DNA of 64,000 bases from Diospyros lotus (taxonomy: Eukaryota; Streptophyta; Magnoliopsida; Ericales; Ebenaceae). The translations under genes were made by a program, and so were the position numbers. Positions 44,091 through 59,000 of this stretch are shown here, one piece after another. The DNA lies in the NCBI RefSeq assembly GCF_014633365.1, contig NC_068342.1:4884622-4948621 (forward strand), given 5' to 3'. Under the pieces are notes generated by a model, which was given only the letters and a program-made list of their open reading frames with translations, searched no databases and was not told the origin of the DNA. How positions within the stretch are numbered: position 1 is the stretch's first letter; every line of letters starts with the position of its first letter.

Positions 44091-47000
44091 ATGGCTGATC
44101 TTGATCAAAGTCTTGGTGAACACGATATTGATGGAATACCCGAGAACTCGCAACCTGAACAAAGACAAGAACATGAAGATGATTTAATCACTGCAGCTAG
44201 TGAGAAAAGGTGGCCTGGGTGGCCTGGAGAGAGTGTTTTCCGAATGTTGGTACCTGTGCAAAAGGTTGGTAGTATCATTGGACGCAAAGGAGAATACATA
44301 AAGAAAATGTGTGAAGAGACAAGAGCCCGCATTAAAATTCTTGACGGTCCTCCAGGAACAACAGAACGAGCTGTAAGTTTGTACCTCTTCTTGGTGTATT
44401 TTTTCATAGGAAATTGTAGACAGCCTGGTGGGTATAATTCACTAATCCTAATTGCATTTTATTTGAAACTCTTGTGATGCTCTCTTGTTGCTATTTTACA
44501 CATTATTGATGGTATACTTTGTTCATTGTCCTTAAGTTTACATCCTTGAGATGTTCTGGAATGTAACCATGAAGGTATCCACTAGTTCAAATCCTCAGAA
44601 CTCTTTTCTTTCAACCTTGTTGGTTGCAATTGGATGTTTAACAACGTGCAAAACAATCTAGGCACATGGTGACCTTCCAAATGCTTTAACTGTTTGAGCA
44701 CCTGCAATGAATGTGGAAATTTGTCGAATATGAGAAGTTGTATCGTGAAGAAATTTGGAACTATGGTACACTGGAAAAAATGCTGTAGAAATGCAAAATA
44801 ATAGATAATAATGGATTTTCTGTGTGCTTAAGATAGAATACCAAATGCCTGTTTTCTTCCTGGTACAATTTATGTAGTTTAAGTAATCAGATTAGAATAT
44901 ATATATCAGAAAATCTAGGGTAAGCTATTTAATCTCTTTAACTATCACTATAAGTTGGTGAAAGGAATGGTCAGCCAAAACTGAAGGCACCGCAATCCAC
45001 AATTAGTATTTTTGAATTTGACATCAGATAAAATCCAATTCGTTCTGGATGGTAGGAATTCGTAAATTGAAGTGATGCACTATATACCCATGCGTTGTTT
45101 TGTAAATTCAAGAGGAAGTACTTCTCTTTGTACCATATGTATAGATCCTTCCTCTATGGCCATTGTTTACTGCTCTCTAGCTTCTCTGTTATTGAAAGTC
45201 AGAGAATATGTGCATTTGGTTTCATATTATATATAACACAATGAACCTAGAGCTTAAATATGAACATGAAGTTGTCATAGCTTATAGTTTGAAAGTGTAG
45301 TTTCATGTTAGGATTATGCTACTTCTAAAGAAAAAAAAGTATATGCAAAGGAGCAAAGAGGACATTTCAGCAAGAAGTGATAATTGAAAGGCTCCTGTCA
45401 TTGCAATGACATAAATGAGTCAATGCAGGATCAATTACCATTATGTTTTCGAACTTGAAGAATCAAAGATCCAGACTGCAGAGATCAGCATTGAGCATTA
45501 CAACCGTTGAAAAGTTGATCTGGTTAAATTCAGTTCTACACATACAAACGTGTGTAGCATGAAGCTCCGAGTTCTATCTGGTAAATTCAGAATCCGGGTG
45601 ATTGATTTCTTGCCGCACATTGTTAAACACACTAAAAAATGCTTGAGATCCTTGTTAATGCTAAAGACTCCTCGAGAAGGTTCTGGCTGTGTTTACAGTA
45701 GTATGGGAGGGCACCAATGCCACTCAATTAATTTACTAGCAGTTAGAAACCGACTTTTAACCTTGAAGTCCAATCTCCCACAAATTAATGTTTATTGCTT
45801 TTAAATGTAACTGACACTAAATTCTTGATTTAAAGTAAATACTAGTACATCCACAAGAATAAAATATATAAATGCATGAGACAGGAATCTGTGTCTTTTA
45901 ATGTAGAATTTACTGATGATGCACACGAAAGGCGCCCCTGGATCGATGAGGCAGGTAGTTCATAGTGCATTAGCAAACACACATTCTACTATGCTGTTTT
46001 GAAATTACATTCACATGAAAATTGGAGAAGTAGCATGAAAAGTTTAGATGAAAGGATTATCCTTATAAAAAGAAGTTTTATGTAAAAGGCTATTGTTTTC
46101 ATGTTGACTTGCTTTCAAATATTCGATCAATGTAATGGTGCATCTCTACAATTATAAAATTGCTAAAGTACTTGTGCATTTTGAATGGAAAACATTTTTG
46201 TAATGTCTGATTTGTTTCTCATACATGGTTATCTCTAATACCCTATATTTATATTGCAATTAGTTTATTATATTTTTGAAAACTATAACCATTAATTACC
46301 CAATCAAAGTGCATTTTCCTCCTGTCCCCGTTTTTTCCCCTGATTAGTAAAAGTATATATGAGGAAACAGCCAAAAGGGGGCAAACCTCATACAAGGAGA
46401 GACCAAAACTACTGAATCATGAGCTCATTAAAAAAGGAACAAAGACTTAAAAGGAACAAATAGGGTCCCATACTCAAGTCATGAAAAAAGGGAAGCAAGA
46501 ATGGTTTCCCTAATATACAAGGACTCGGGCACCCAAAGCTCTCAAATTCTTTTTGTGCCAAAGTTGCCTCATGATGCAGAAAGCAATTCACCCCCCCCAA
46601 AACTGAAACAACCTCCTACTCTGAAATTTTCTGCTCCAAGATTCAAAATGGTAATCAGGACATCACCCCTGGGGGGGGGGGGGGGGGTGTTTGATGCTCC
46701 AAATATCACAAGTCACGTACTGCAAAAAGTAAACGATTAACTTACTCATCATCTGGTGTTTGATGCTCCAAATATCACAAGTCACGTACTGCAAAAAGTA
46801 AACGATTAACTTACTCATCATCTGGTGTTTGATGCTCCAAATATCACAAGTCACGTACTGCAAAAAGTAAACGATTAACTTACTCATCATCTCCCTTGTG
46901 GACATAGTACTAATCAACCAAAACCTGACCCCACTTCCCTAGATTATCAGAGGCAAGAATAGAGCCAAATGAGGCGTCCAATGATAAAAGCCACTCTGGG

Positions 47001-50000
47001 AGGAGCTTTTGGCCACCAAAAAAAATTCAAAGGAAACAACTCTGTAACTTTTTCACACACATAGGACCTTGTAGAATGAGGGAATATAATAGACCCTGTT
47101 GATTTACAATTATCTGTCCTTTTCCCAATTGGTGAATAAGAGTGAAGAATGCCAAGAAAAGCCATCAAGGAATAAATTCTTGGTTTTGAGGATTACATTT
47201 GATTTATAGATACCAAACCTTGTTACTAGAAAGAACAGGAAAACATTTGCTTGCTAGCCAAACTACAACAATCTAGGAACAATGAATCTTGGCACTGTTG
47301 CTTACCTCAGAGTGGGTTAAGCTTTGGAAGTCAACCAACTATTCATAATACCTTCCAAAGGAGAGGGAAGAGAACCGGTATCATCTTATCTTTTACCTGG
47401 GGGTTGAATAGAGTGAGCTTTTGTGGCAATTGAGATTCTTGTAGTTGTGTTTCAGGTATTTGGATCGAATATTTTAGGTTAATGACTACAAAGTTTACAT
47501 TGTTTGGAGTGTTGTGGATGGGTTCCAAGAAGAGTACATCCATACTTTTAAGCTACTTTCAAGAGTTTAGTGTCTGGTTAGGCTGGGAAATTGATTATTG
47601 ATGAATTGAAATGGTCGGTGATGGGTTTAGTGCTTAATTTTGAGATTATAGGTTGAATGATGAGTTTAATATGGGGTTCCAATTCTGAAGATCAAAGCAA
47701 AACCTATAGAAAAAAATTTGGAAGAAACTTCTTGAGAGTTTATTTAAGGAAGAGGGGAGAACCTGGTGTCACAAGAAAGCACACCTAAGTGATAAATCAC
47801 ACGAGCTAAATGTCAGGATCTTAAATCTGATGGGACCAATTTTCTTCAATGGATGAGAATTGGGACAGAATTAGGGTGAGAATGAGAGAAGAATGGAGGG
47901 AGAGAAGAACAGGAGGGAGCGGGAGAGAAAGAAGGTTTGGGGGGGGGGGGGGGGATTGAGAGAGAGATCTGGAATTGATTGGAAATTCTGGATAATTCTC
48001 ATTAGGCTGGGTTAGTTGCTTATATACCTGTCCTAAGGCAGTGTTTGGTTGGCTCCAAGCCAATTTACAGGGTACAACCCAAACAGCTACCTGAAGGTAC
48101 AACCACTCACTAACTGCCATAAAAAAGAATAAAGAATCCTTTTATAGAACATTAGGGTTCCTGACACTCACCTCCCCACCCCCCCCCCCCCCCAAAAAAA
48201 AAAAAAAAAAAAATAATAATAATTCTTGTCCTCAAGAAATGGATAGCAGCCTGGCAGCCTGACGGAATTGTGTCAGCAAATAGGAGCCGGTTCTACTGGA
48301 GGTGAAGTATCACAAACAAAAGTAGGCAGGGAAGAACTAACTGACTGTGCTCCATCTGATTTCTTGAGCATTGAGACGTGGAGCACTGGGTGAATCTGAG
48401 TAGTAGGAGGCAGCTGGAGCTTATAAGCCACAGTGTCAAACTGAGCCACAATCGGAAATGGCCCATAGAATTTAGGACTGAGTTTGGAAATCTGTGTGAG
48501 AAAGAGCCCTTTGGTGAGAGTGTTAGCTTGAAATAGACCATATCCCCCACTGCAAACTCCCGTTCACTTCTTTTTCGGTCTGCAAACTGCTTCATTCTGT
48601 TTTGAGCAGTTGCTAATTCCTTTAGCAGAACCTGTAGAATTTCTTGTTGTTGCTGTAAATGGGAGTCAACTGCAGCTACTGATGTAGATTCTAGAGTGGC
48701 AGGTAGGAGAGGGGGTTTATGGCCGTATAGGGCCTCAAATGGGGACATCTTGGTGGAGCTGTGGTGACAAGAATTATACCACCACTGAGCCAATGGAAGC
48801 CACTTATGCCTGCCCTTAGGTTGCACAAAACAGAGATAGCGTAGGTAAGTCTCCAAACATTGATTCACCCGCTCTGTTTGGCCCTCAGACTCGGAGTGGT
48901 ATGCAGTAGACTTATGCAGCCTTACACCCAAAGCTCTAAACAGTTTCTGCCACAATAAACTCATAAAAACTTTGTCCCCGTCTGAAATAATGGACCCTGG
49001 AACTCCATGTAGTTTGACAACTTTATCCAAAAATGTTCGGGCCACCTCCTTGGCTGTAAATGGGTGTGAAAGGCTCAGAAAATGTGGAAATTTTGTAAAC
49101 TGATCTACCACCACAAGGACGCAGTCCCTGCCCTCAGATTTAGGTAGTCCTTCAACAAAGTCCATGGATGTACTTACCCAAGCCTGTTCCGGCAATGCCA
49201 ATGGCTGCAACAGTCCAGGGGCTGCCACTGTCTCAGGTTTACAATGCTGGCACACATCACATGTCATCACAAAATCTATCACAGACTTCTTCAGATTTGG
49301 CCAGTAAATTATCTGCTTTACCTTATGATATGTATTACCGAGTGACCTCCCAAAGGGGATCCATGCAGGGACTGCAGGATTTTGGCTTTCAGTTGGTCAC
49401 AGTCCCCGATCACCAGCCTTCCCTGAAATCGTATCAAGCCATTGGTTATTGTATACCCTTGTCTGCTGGATGGATCAATAACCAGCTGCTCCAGCAGTTC
49501 CTTAATCCAGGTAGCCTTCTCATAGCTGGTTGTAACCTCCTGAAACCAATCTGGAATGATAGCAGTGATGGCTGAAATTGTTCCATTTTCAAAGCATCGG
49601 GACATGGATTCCTTATTAGCTTCCTGATTAGCCATCCCTGTTTGAGCTCCTTTGATTCATGTGTACCCCTCTCCAAGGATTTTTCTGTTTTTTCATGAGT
49701 GCTTCCATCAATAATTCCTGCAACCTAGCACTGTCCGCTGACTGTTTAACCGTCCTTGGTTGTAACATCTTGACTGTAGGCCGTAGTTCTTTGCTCAAGC
49801 CGCTAATGAAGCTTGAGACGAAGTACGCTTCAGTTAAATATGGGTTGAGGTTAAGCATCAAGGACTTCAGTTCCTCGAACTTCACCTGATATTGTTGGAC
49901 AGACCCCTCTTGTTTCAGTTTGTTAAATTCTTCGACTATATCTGTTATGTTTTTGTCTCCTAATCTGCCACAGAACTCTTGAACAAAGTCTGGCCAATTG

Positions 50001-53000
50001 TAAGTACCTTGCATCCGTATCCAACTTTGAAACCATGAGTCTGCTACATCATTGAAATACGCAGAGGCTAGGGTGATCCTTTGCTGCTTGGGTATACGAT
50101 ACAACGCAAATAGCTTCTCACAACACCTTATCCACCATTTCGGATTCTACCCGTCGAACATCGGAATATCCAACTTCAGGATCAGGAAGTACGACAGATT
50201 TTGTGTGGCCGGTACTAACTGTCGCCTTCCGACAGTCCTCTCCTCCAAATTTTCTTTGATTGCAGCAGGTTCCTTCTCCAATTCTACGGAGCAGCTGTCC
50301 TAGGAGGAGCTGGTCTGAATCCTGGAAGAATTGGATTAGTTCGTTCTCTAGGAGGAAAATCGGGAGAGATACTTACTTGAGGCTGGATCGCAAACATCAT
50401 CATGAAGCCATCAAACTTTTGTGCTAGGCCTTCCATCGTTACCTCAATCGATTCAACCCTCCAATCCACTCTTTCAATTTTTTGATCCGTCACGAGAATT
50501 GCTTCATGATTCCTACTGGACCTGGCTTCTAGCGAATTCACGTGCCATTGAAGATCGGTTATCGTCGAGTTCATTTGCTGTAGTTGTGACTCGAAATACT
50601 TCATCCATGTATCATCGACCATGGCTAGACCTCACAGACAGGGGAACTAGGAACCGCCTTGAATCGCTGGAACTAAACCTGAGAATCACTACTACTTGCC
50701 TCACTTCAATTGACCATCCCAACAATTGCCGAGTGATCACCGCACAATCGCCCGACTCACAGCCAAGGAATGATTGATCTGATACCACTTTGTCAGGATC
50801 TTGAACATGACGGGACCAATTCTCTTCAATCGATGAGAATTGGGATAGAACTAGGGTGAGAAAATGAGAGAAGAATGGAGGGAGAGAAGAACGGGCGGGA
50901 GCGAGAGAGAAAGAAGGCTTGGGAGGGAGAGAAATTGAGAGAGAGAGATTTGGAATTGATTGGAAATTCGGGATAATTCTCATGAGGCTGGGTTAGTTGC
51001 TTATATACCAATCCTAAGGCAGTGTTTGGTTGTCGCCAAGACAATTTATAGGGTACAACCCAAACAGCTACCTGAAGGTACAACCACCCACTAATTGCCA
51101 CAAAAAAGAATAAGGAATCCCTTTATAGAACATTCGGATTCCTGACACTAAAGTACGTCTTGATTTGTTCATTATCAACAAAGTAATACATCATGCTTGC
51201 TAATGATTTTCTTTTCAATTGGTAAGACATATATTGGTGCAAAAATTTCTTGGCACTGAGAACTTTGGACCAAGCAAACTTGGTGCCTGGGTAATTCTTA
51301 GGCTAAGCAAAGAGCTAAGAGTTCTCTGTACTATCCTTATGATCAGTTACAGAAGAATATTTTTGAACAACATAAGCTCATTTGCATGTGGTGGGTTTGG
51401 ATTCTCTTGGGGTTTGTATGGACTATGGAGACCCTCTTGGTTTTGTTAAAGCATGAGCCTGTTGAAGATAACAATGCAAATTGTGAATTAATCATGGTTA
51501 AAAGGCCAAATGGCATAACTGACTGTCATAGATGCCATTCTGTTTTGGCTATTTTTACTCAACTAATCGATCTATTCAGATTTGGTGTCAACCATTCTTA
51601 TGGTTGTGATATTGGAAGTCAATGCTTGAAGGTGCTCCATCTTTAAGTTATTCATGTTCTGTTGGGTGGGTTGTAGACTATTTGCATTTGATATCAATTC
51701 AGAGTCCCAATGTATGTTTTCGTGTCTTTTAAACTCTCTCTAGTTTTAAGAGTGTTGGGATGTAGCCAATGTGCTCAAGATATCATCTCCCTGCCTTGTG
51801 TGGAAATAATTGATAATACGCATAATATAGCTAGCTTGGAATAGACTATGGTAACAAGACAAGGCAATGTGAGGTGTGAAGTTATCATTCCCCTTATGCC
51901 CTAAGCAAATGTTGCCTTTACATGCGATCTCAACAAGGAAATATCCGTATAAACAATTATCCAACTATTCCCATGACAAACTATTCTCTTCCCTAACAGG
52001 CAAAAAGTGACCTTTGTTAAAAGGATGATTCATTGAGATAGACATCAGGATTCAACTACATGCAAATGAATTTGTGATTACATTTTGAACATTTAATATA
52101 ATGCATACTACCAAATATGACAATTTAACATATGATTTAGGGTTTATTTGAAGTAAAAAATTAAGGGAATAAAAAAAGATTCTATCTCCATTTCTATGGG
52201 ATGTGGTCTTTTATAACTGCCAAATGTGAGCATATTATCCTTTCAATCTTCGGTAAAGATGGTCAAAGACTCTAATTTGGGTATGGGGTTCAAATATATC
52301 CATTTAATAAGTGCTAAGGGGAATAGGTATCATGTGCTTTTGAGGGGTAGTTACCTAAATGTTTATTTGCTTATTCATTTATGACATTCTAGAGGTGGAA
52401 AATAGGTACCTTTTATTCCAGGCATGCACTGATTACACATGCCTGTACTTTTGGGAAGGGGGTGACCCCAACCAAAAGTACAACGTGTGGGCATCTGCTC
52501 ATCTGGTGACACCTATGCGACATCTGAATTTCTGGATGCAACTTAAAGGAGATATGGTTTTTGGGTTCCTGTTTTCTCTGGCCAAGAAAATACTTACAAA
52601 TATCTTCTTTTGTAAGACTATGAGGCAGTTTTTTCTTATTCTTTTAGCAGCCATACCTGGCTTTTGCTCTTGATAGTGCTTGTTTGTTTTTCTGCATCTG
52701 TAAGTTGCAAATGTTATGTTTGTTATTGGATGTAAAGCTTAGCTTTCCACCAAAGTGCATAGCCTGTTCGTACAACTAAGGACCAAGAATCGCTGAGAAG
52801 AATGTTTATGGAAATAGTAGGAAGGCTTGCATTCCACAGGATCACCACAATAGCTATGAGAGAGAGAACAAGCATTCGCTTGTTACAGGATAGAAAGTAT
52901 CCATGCTATCTACTGCCAAGGATGTGGTTCTTCCATAACTTTAGCTTCTTTATTAGTAGATGCAGACTATGTTCATGCTGATGCCCCCATCAGTACTTAC

Positions 53001-56000
53001 CTTTCTGGTTTCTTCTCCACTCAGAACTAGGGTTTGCAAAACTAAAGTGGGTTTCTAACAAGAGAAAGAAATGTGTTACCATCTTCATCCAAATATTTGT
53101 CATTGAAGGTTCTCTAAAACCTAAGTGAAAATTTTATTGTTCGTCACCTCTTGAACTACCTTTGCTCTAGATTAAATTGTAATTTTGATAAAGGACATTG
53201 CCAAGCTATATTTCCCCGTTTAATTTACATTCAAGACACGACACTTCCTTGCTCCCTAGTATTGATCATCAATAGAAACTTCTCTTCTGAATCCACCATG
53301 TTTGAAAGTTCAGACCTTTGGACTTATCCCCTCATTGAGCAGCGGCAGATCTAGAAGCCCTTTGATTTTACCAAACATATTTTCAGCTATCTCCTCAGCT
53401 GATAGCAAATCCCTTGGTTCGGACTGCATATTCCTCTCCATGTTCAGTGCTAATTTGAGTCCCTTAAAAGTTTTCCAAATGCATTGGATATCTAGCTGCA
53501 GTTTTTGGCTGCAATTTGTTTCAAATTGTGAAATTCCCTTGTCTTCCATACTTTAAAATGAAATCCCAAGCTCCTCAATTCATTTGTGCTCCTGGATGCA
53601 TTAGATGTTTTCTTGCTATGGATAAGCAGTCTGATTAAAAGGTCATCCCAGTAACTGTACTGGAGTCACTTAGATCATTTACATTCTTAGTTCAATGTCA
53701 ATTCCCCACGCCACAAAACTGACATCTTACAGTTTGTACAATAAGCTTTAGATAGCACATTTTGGGTGCAATAAAATATACCACATGAACAGTATTTGGA
53801 TGGTTCAAATTATTTTGAAGGGCTGAGAAATTTGTTATGGATGATTTAGATATGGTGGGCAATGGAATCATTGCTCAGTTTAGACTGACCACTTGAATTG
53901 GAGGCTCAGAAATCGGAAACATAATGGCACTTAGTTGCAGGTGGAATTCTGGAAGAACCAAGAGAAGGGAGAGAGCGAAGGAAACACCTCAGTTTTTCAC
54001 CCATGGTCGTACTCTCTATAAAACCGTTATCTCTCATGTCAGTTTGGAGGGGGGCCCCCAAACACCTCAGTTTTTCACCCTCAGTTTCTCATGTGTTTCT
54101 AACAGAGACAATCATGTCTATAAGACGTACTTGCATTCAATTTCTATATGTTTTGAAGACACTTCCTTTTCCTATTTTCTTGTGTTGTTTTCTTCAACGG
54201 TTACATAATACTGTTTACTTGTGTTCCAGAGTCATAAATACATATCCAGTTTTAATTTTTTTTTTTTGGGGCTGAATGTTGAATGCATGTATTATACTCT
54301 CTCACATGCACACTGGTTTTCATCTCTGTGGTCATTTTTTCGATAGATTCTTTTTGGTTATGTTGTTTCAGATAATTGTGGCTGCAATGTTTAAGGATGT
54401 GTCCATTTTTTCTATTACAAATAAAGAGTTGATACCTCTCCAACTTCCATTCTGTAGTATGAAGTTATGAACTTGACCTAGCAGGCTAGCACAGTGACAA
54501 AAAGTAAGGATTATGGAGTAAACATAATAATGCTAATAAATCATTTCTAATTATATTTTCCCTTTCCTACTGGAAGGTTATGGTATCTGCCAAGGAGGAG
54601 CCTGATGCTTCTCTTCCCCCAGCTGTAGATGGCCTGCTCAGGGTTCATAAGCGTGTTGTGGATGGGTTGGAGGGTGGTGGTTCTAATGCTCCTCCTGTTG
54701 CTGGAGGCAAGGTTTCAACTAGGCTACTGGTGGCAGCTGCTCAAGCAGGAAGTTTAATTGGAAAACAAGGAGCCACTGTCAAATCTATTCAAGAAGCATC
54801 TAGTTGCATTGTTAGAATCCTTGGTATTGGTTTCTTCATCACATCTCCAATGCTGTAATATGTTCTGATTTCTCTGTTCTGGAATTTATATTTTCATTTT
54901 CTTCCCCATCTGTTCTCTCAAGTAGAAGTGAGTTTTCTATTCCCAACCGAGAACTTTATGGGCTTTTACGAAACTTATCACTGGTTACTGTTGCATGTGT
55001 TGGGAAAGGTTCTCCATTGTGCCCAATCTTCTGTAATTTTGTTGTGAAACACACACCGGTTACTGTAAGTGGCTTAGTTATTTTGTTGGTTTTAATTGCA
55101 TTGATCAGGAATTGCTAGCGAAAAAGCATTTGTCAGTTGTCAAACACCTGTGTTTTACATGTATGGATAAGTTAGGGTCATTGGCTATAATGGATTTGAG
55201 CTACAGTTATGTTTGTTGTCCAAATAAGACTTATTGGCCTAAAATCTTTAAGCTTACCAGCCCTCCATTCCAGAATCAAAGGAATAGAACTCAGACTCCC
55301 AGAATCTTTAGGCTTGCATAAGAAATGGCTGATATCAACTTCTTAGAGTGGATTTTAGCAATAATTTTGTACCTAATTCCAATAGAACTAGTGGGCTAAA
55401 CATCTCTAAGCTCTTGGTCACTCCCTTCAGGAACTACAGAAATAAATTAGCTATAAAAAAGAACTATACTAGTAAATCTCTTTAATCACTTCTAAAACCT
55501 CTTTACACGCATCATGAAACACTGCTAAGAAAAAGCTAAAGGAAGCCATCAAGACTAGAGGCTTTTCCCCACTCATCCCTTTCAAAGCCTCAACAACCAA
55601 CCTACTCATCAAAGACATCTTTTTCTAACCAATCCATCATATCCTCTCTGATAGGCTTCTAAAATCTAAATCTGGAAGAGTGGGTCTCCAAAGAAAGAAG
55701 ACCAAAAAATCAACAATCACATGAGAAATTTCATCATCCATACTGATCTCTACCCCCTAACTTTGAAGACTTAAAAAAGTTAAATCTCCTCAGAGCATTG
55801 GTCATTTTGTGAAGGCACATGGTATTTCTTTCACCCTCTTTTAAAAGATAAATAAAGACTTTACTACATCGCCTGAGAGGTTCACATTCAGCTTCACATA
55901 CACACGTGCAATGATGAAAATACCTCTCACCCTTGGCCGCCTCCTCTGCTCTCTCTTCTCCCCTTTCCATGGCCGCCGCTCGCCACTTTCCTAGTCGCCG

Positions 56001-59000
56001 CCTCACCTTGTGCCGACTGCTGCTGCATCCTCCCTGTCTAAGGCGGTGGACCCCATGATTTGAAGTAGTAACATGAAGAACTGAAACTCGCAAGACTTAT
56101 TTTTCTATCTCTTGATTCTCTTGCATCTATTCATCTGTTTTCGGTCAACCTCTGTATCAATTTAAACACTGAATTCACAGAAATTCCCTCTTTCTAGGTT
56201 TTATCATTGCTTACATATTCTGGCTTCTGCTTAACAGGAGACCCATTCTATTGATCTCCACTATGTTTTGAACAACAGTCTGTATTGCTTATTTTTTAAA
56301 CTTACCCAACTTTTTCATTTATATTGTGCAGAAATTTGGTTGTAATCTTTGTGGAATATACATTTCTATCAATTCCTATGTTTTTAGTCCTTCATTTTTT
56401 GACTGTTTTTAAGTGGTTAGGTTACTTAAATCTGAAAATCTTATCCTTTCCAAATGTTGAAATGCTGCAGAAGACCTGCCCATTTTTGCTCTTCAAGATG
56501 ATAGGATTGTTGAGATAGTAGGAGAGCCTGCAGGAGTACACAAGGCAGTTGAACTAATTGCTTCTCACTTGAAGAAATTTTTAGTTGATCGAAGTATTAT
56601 TCCTTTGTTTGAAATGCAAGTAAGTTTGTTGTCTTCCATTGTTGATTTATTTTATTTAACTTGGCATGGGAGAAAAAGGAATTGAACTTAATTACTGAGA
56701 AGTTGAATAAATTGTTTCTAGTCCAACTGATAAGCTGTGTTCAACAGATGCAAATGCCAAATCCTCAGATGGAACACATGCCTCCACCCCAATCATGGGG
56801 TCCACCGCCTCAGGCTTTTCCTCCAAATGCTGGTGGAGGACCTGGTTATGGAGCTAATACCCATTACATGCCACCTCAAAGGCCAATGGACAATTATTAT
56901 CCACCACCTGATATGCCACCTCCACTAGGAAAGCAGCCTCATCAGGGTATATCTGCGTATGGAAGAGAAGCTCCGTTGAATATGCACTCATCATCAAATG
57001 CTCAGCCAGCACCTTCAATGATAACACAGGTTATTTTCTTTACACCTAGTACTTTTAACAAAGAACTGCAGACTGTTGTATATGGGAATTTAGTTCAGTA
57101 GCAGGACTGCAAATAATGTGTGCATAAGTTGGACGTGTAAGAGGCATCTGAGTTTTTATGTCCATGATAAACATCAGCATAATAGTCAGCCAACACTACA
57201 TGTGAACCTGGATTTCATAACCATATATCTTGACCAAAATGTGGGATTGAATGGGTAAAGCCAAAACGGGATCTAGTATACCTTTATTTTCATCCTGAGC
57301 AATGTCTTACAAAATTTCTGGATCATAAGCTGCTGGCAGAATTGTGCATGCTTATAAACACCTCCCTTTTTCTACAAGGAACTTTATTTTTGTTTCATTA
57401 ACTTAAATGTATGTATTGTCCTGAAATGTAGGGATCTAGCATGCAAGTTTGGTGGTGAAAGTACTAATTATAAATATAGCAAAAAATCTCCAAGAGGAAC
57501 AAAACAATAACATTTGTAGATGTCAGCCTGATTTGTTCTGACTAGTTGAATTTGATGAGGTTGACAGTTGGCTAAAAGGCAAAACTCTCATAAGAAGGTG
57601 CTGCATCCTTCTTTGCATTATCAACACATAAATCCTGCATCCAAGCATGTTGTATTTCTTTAATTTATAAGAATCATTACCCACCTGAAATATTGAGGAC
57701 ATATGTAATATGACATCCTTCCCTTATGCACGAAAAGTGTTGTTGGTTCAAAGAAAATTATTTAGGGGCCAATGATGAGATAAGGCCCCAAGTGGATTTA
57801 AATCTATTAGTCCCTCTTTCTTTCCTGCTTTTTAACGTTAAAGTTTAGGACCAAAACATTCAACTTGTTTATGTAGACAGTTGTTCAATAGATACTGAAT
57901 AGCTCCTCTAGATGGATATCAGGACTTTTTGTGCACTTGACTTTTCCAATATGTAGTGTGAAAAATAACAACAATCATAAATCTTAATTCCACAGTTTCC
58001 ACTAGGTGTAGATATCAGGGATAGAATGTGGAAAAGATTTTTACTATTTTTGTATGGTAAGATATGGAGATATTTGTACATATGTACATAGTTGTCAAAG
58101 GCATAAGGCATACTAAGGCACAAGAGTGCTTGGAGCCTTTGTGTGAGGCTTTTGGATGGGCGGCATACATTTAAAAAATCTGTACAAAAATACTTTTAGA
58201 TTATTATTTTCAATATATACCTATAAAGAGGTAAATGCAAACTTATAAAATCATATAACAAATAACCAACATTATTTAACTGAATAATGGGTGTTTTATT
58301 GTTTTCTTAAATTTCGTCTAATTCCTCTAGATATTTTAGTTTGTAACAAGCCCATAAAAAAGGAAAAAAATGGCTTAGGAGCAAAAGGTGTGCGTGCCTT
58401 GTGCCACAAAGTGAGGTGCACACCTTATAGACAACTATGCATATGTATAAATTTATCCATTAATTATTATCGACTTAGATTTCACATTCTTTTTCTTATT
58501 TAACTTGCCATGTGTATATTTATCCATTAATTATTACTGTCTTAGATTTCACATCTTTTTTCTTATTTAAGTTGCCATGTTAGTTTGTTCCTAAGGAAAG
58601 ATCACTACATCCCGTGTCTGAATTTGCCTCCCTGTAAGGGTGGTCTTCTTCTGAGTATAAGCTCACAGGTGCCTTTGTATTGTCTTCTTAGGAATAATCG
58701 ATAGAACTTGATGGATGCTTAGCTGTCAAGTATCATTTCCTAGAAATTATGCCAGATGTGATTTGTATGGTGTCCACCAACTATGGTGATGTCTAGTGAT
58801 CAATTGCTTGCCTAACTAATATATTAACTATCTGATGGAACATGACCATATCAAATATCTTCATTCACTGTTATCTCAGTATTTCCATATTAAGGTAGTG
58901 TTGGAACTTTATCTCGTCATTCCCTTGCTAGAGGAGAGGGTTGCATTAGGAAGGGCATCCGGCATAAAATTTACCACATTGTTCTTTTACATGGATTGTA

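Larger units (their letters stand above)
47811..51147 (-). mobile_element. Gypsy LTR retrotransposon lacking PR-RT-RNase H
   Basis: LTRs 47811-48166 and 50791-51147 (TGTCAGGATCTT..CCTGACA), flanked by CTAAA (47806-47810, 51148-51152). On the minus strand the primer-binding site AGTGGTATCAGATC follows the 5-prime LTR. Then come gag pieces (50622-50284; 50104-49628, with [15 protein letters not shown] and [15 protein letters not shown]) and directly the integrase (49635-48293). Protease, reverse transcriptase and RNase H are missing, with the break near 49640. The integrase core is readable: [18 protein letters not shown] and the Glu in GQTERVNQ, then PFEALYG. Its C-terminal part is frameshifted. 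Inserted in FLK intron 2, opposite to FLK. Confidence 0.9.

Noticed and set aside
46340..47170. Possible LINE 3-prime end around GGGGGCAAACCTCAT
   Set aside because: No reverse-transcriptase motifs, no clear tail and no target duplication.
48180..48215. C-run followed by A-run beside the Gypsy LTR, and other homopolymers at 1768, 6936 and 47940
   Set aside because: Low-complexity runs likely affected by sequencing; no feature inferred.
58925..58985. GGAAGGGCATCCGGCATAAAA-like stretch seen in some non-LTR retroelements
   Set aside because: Only about 40 bp match from memory, with no tail or duplication; too little to annotate.
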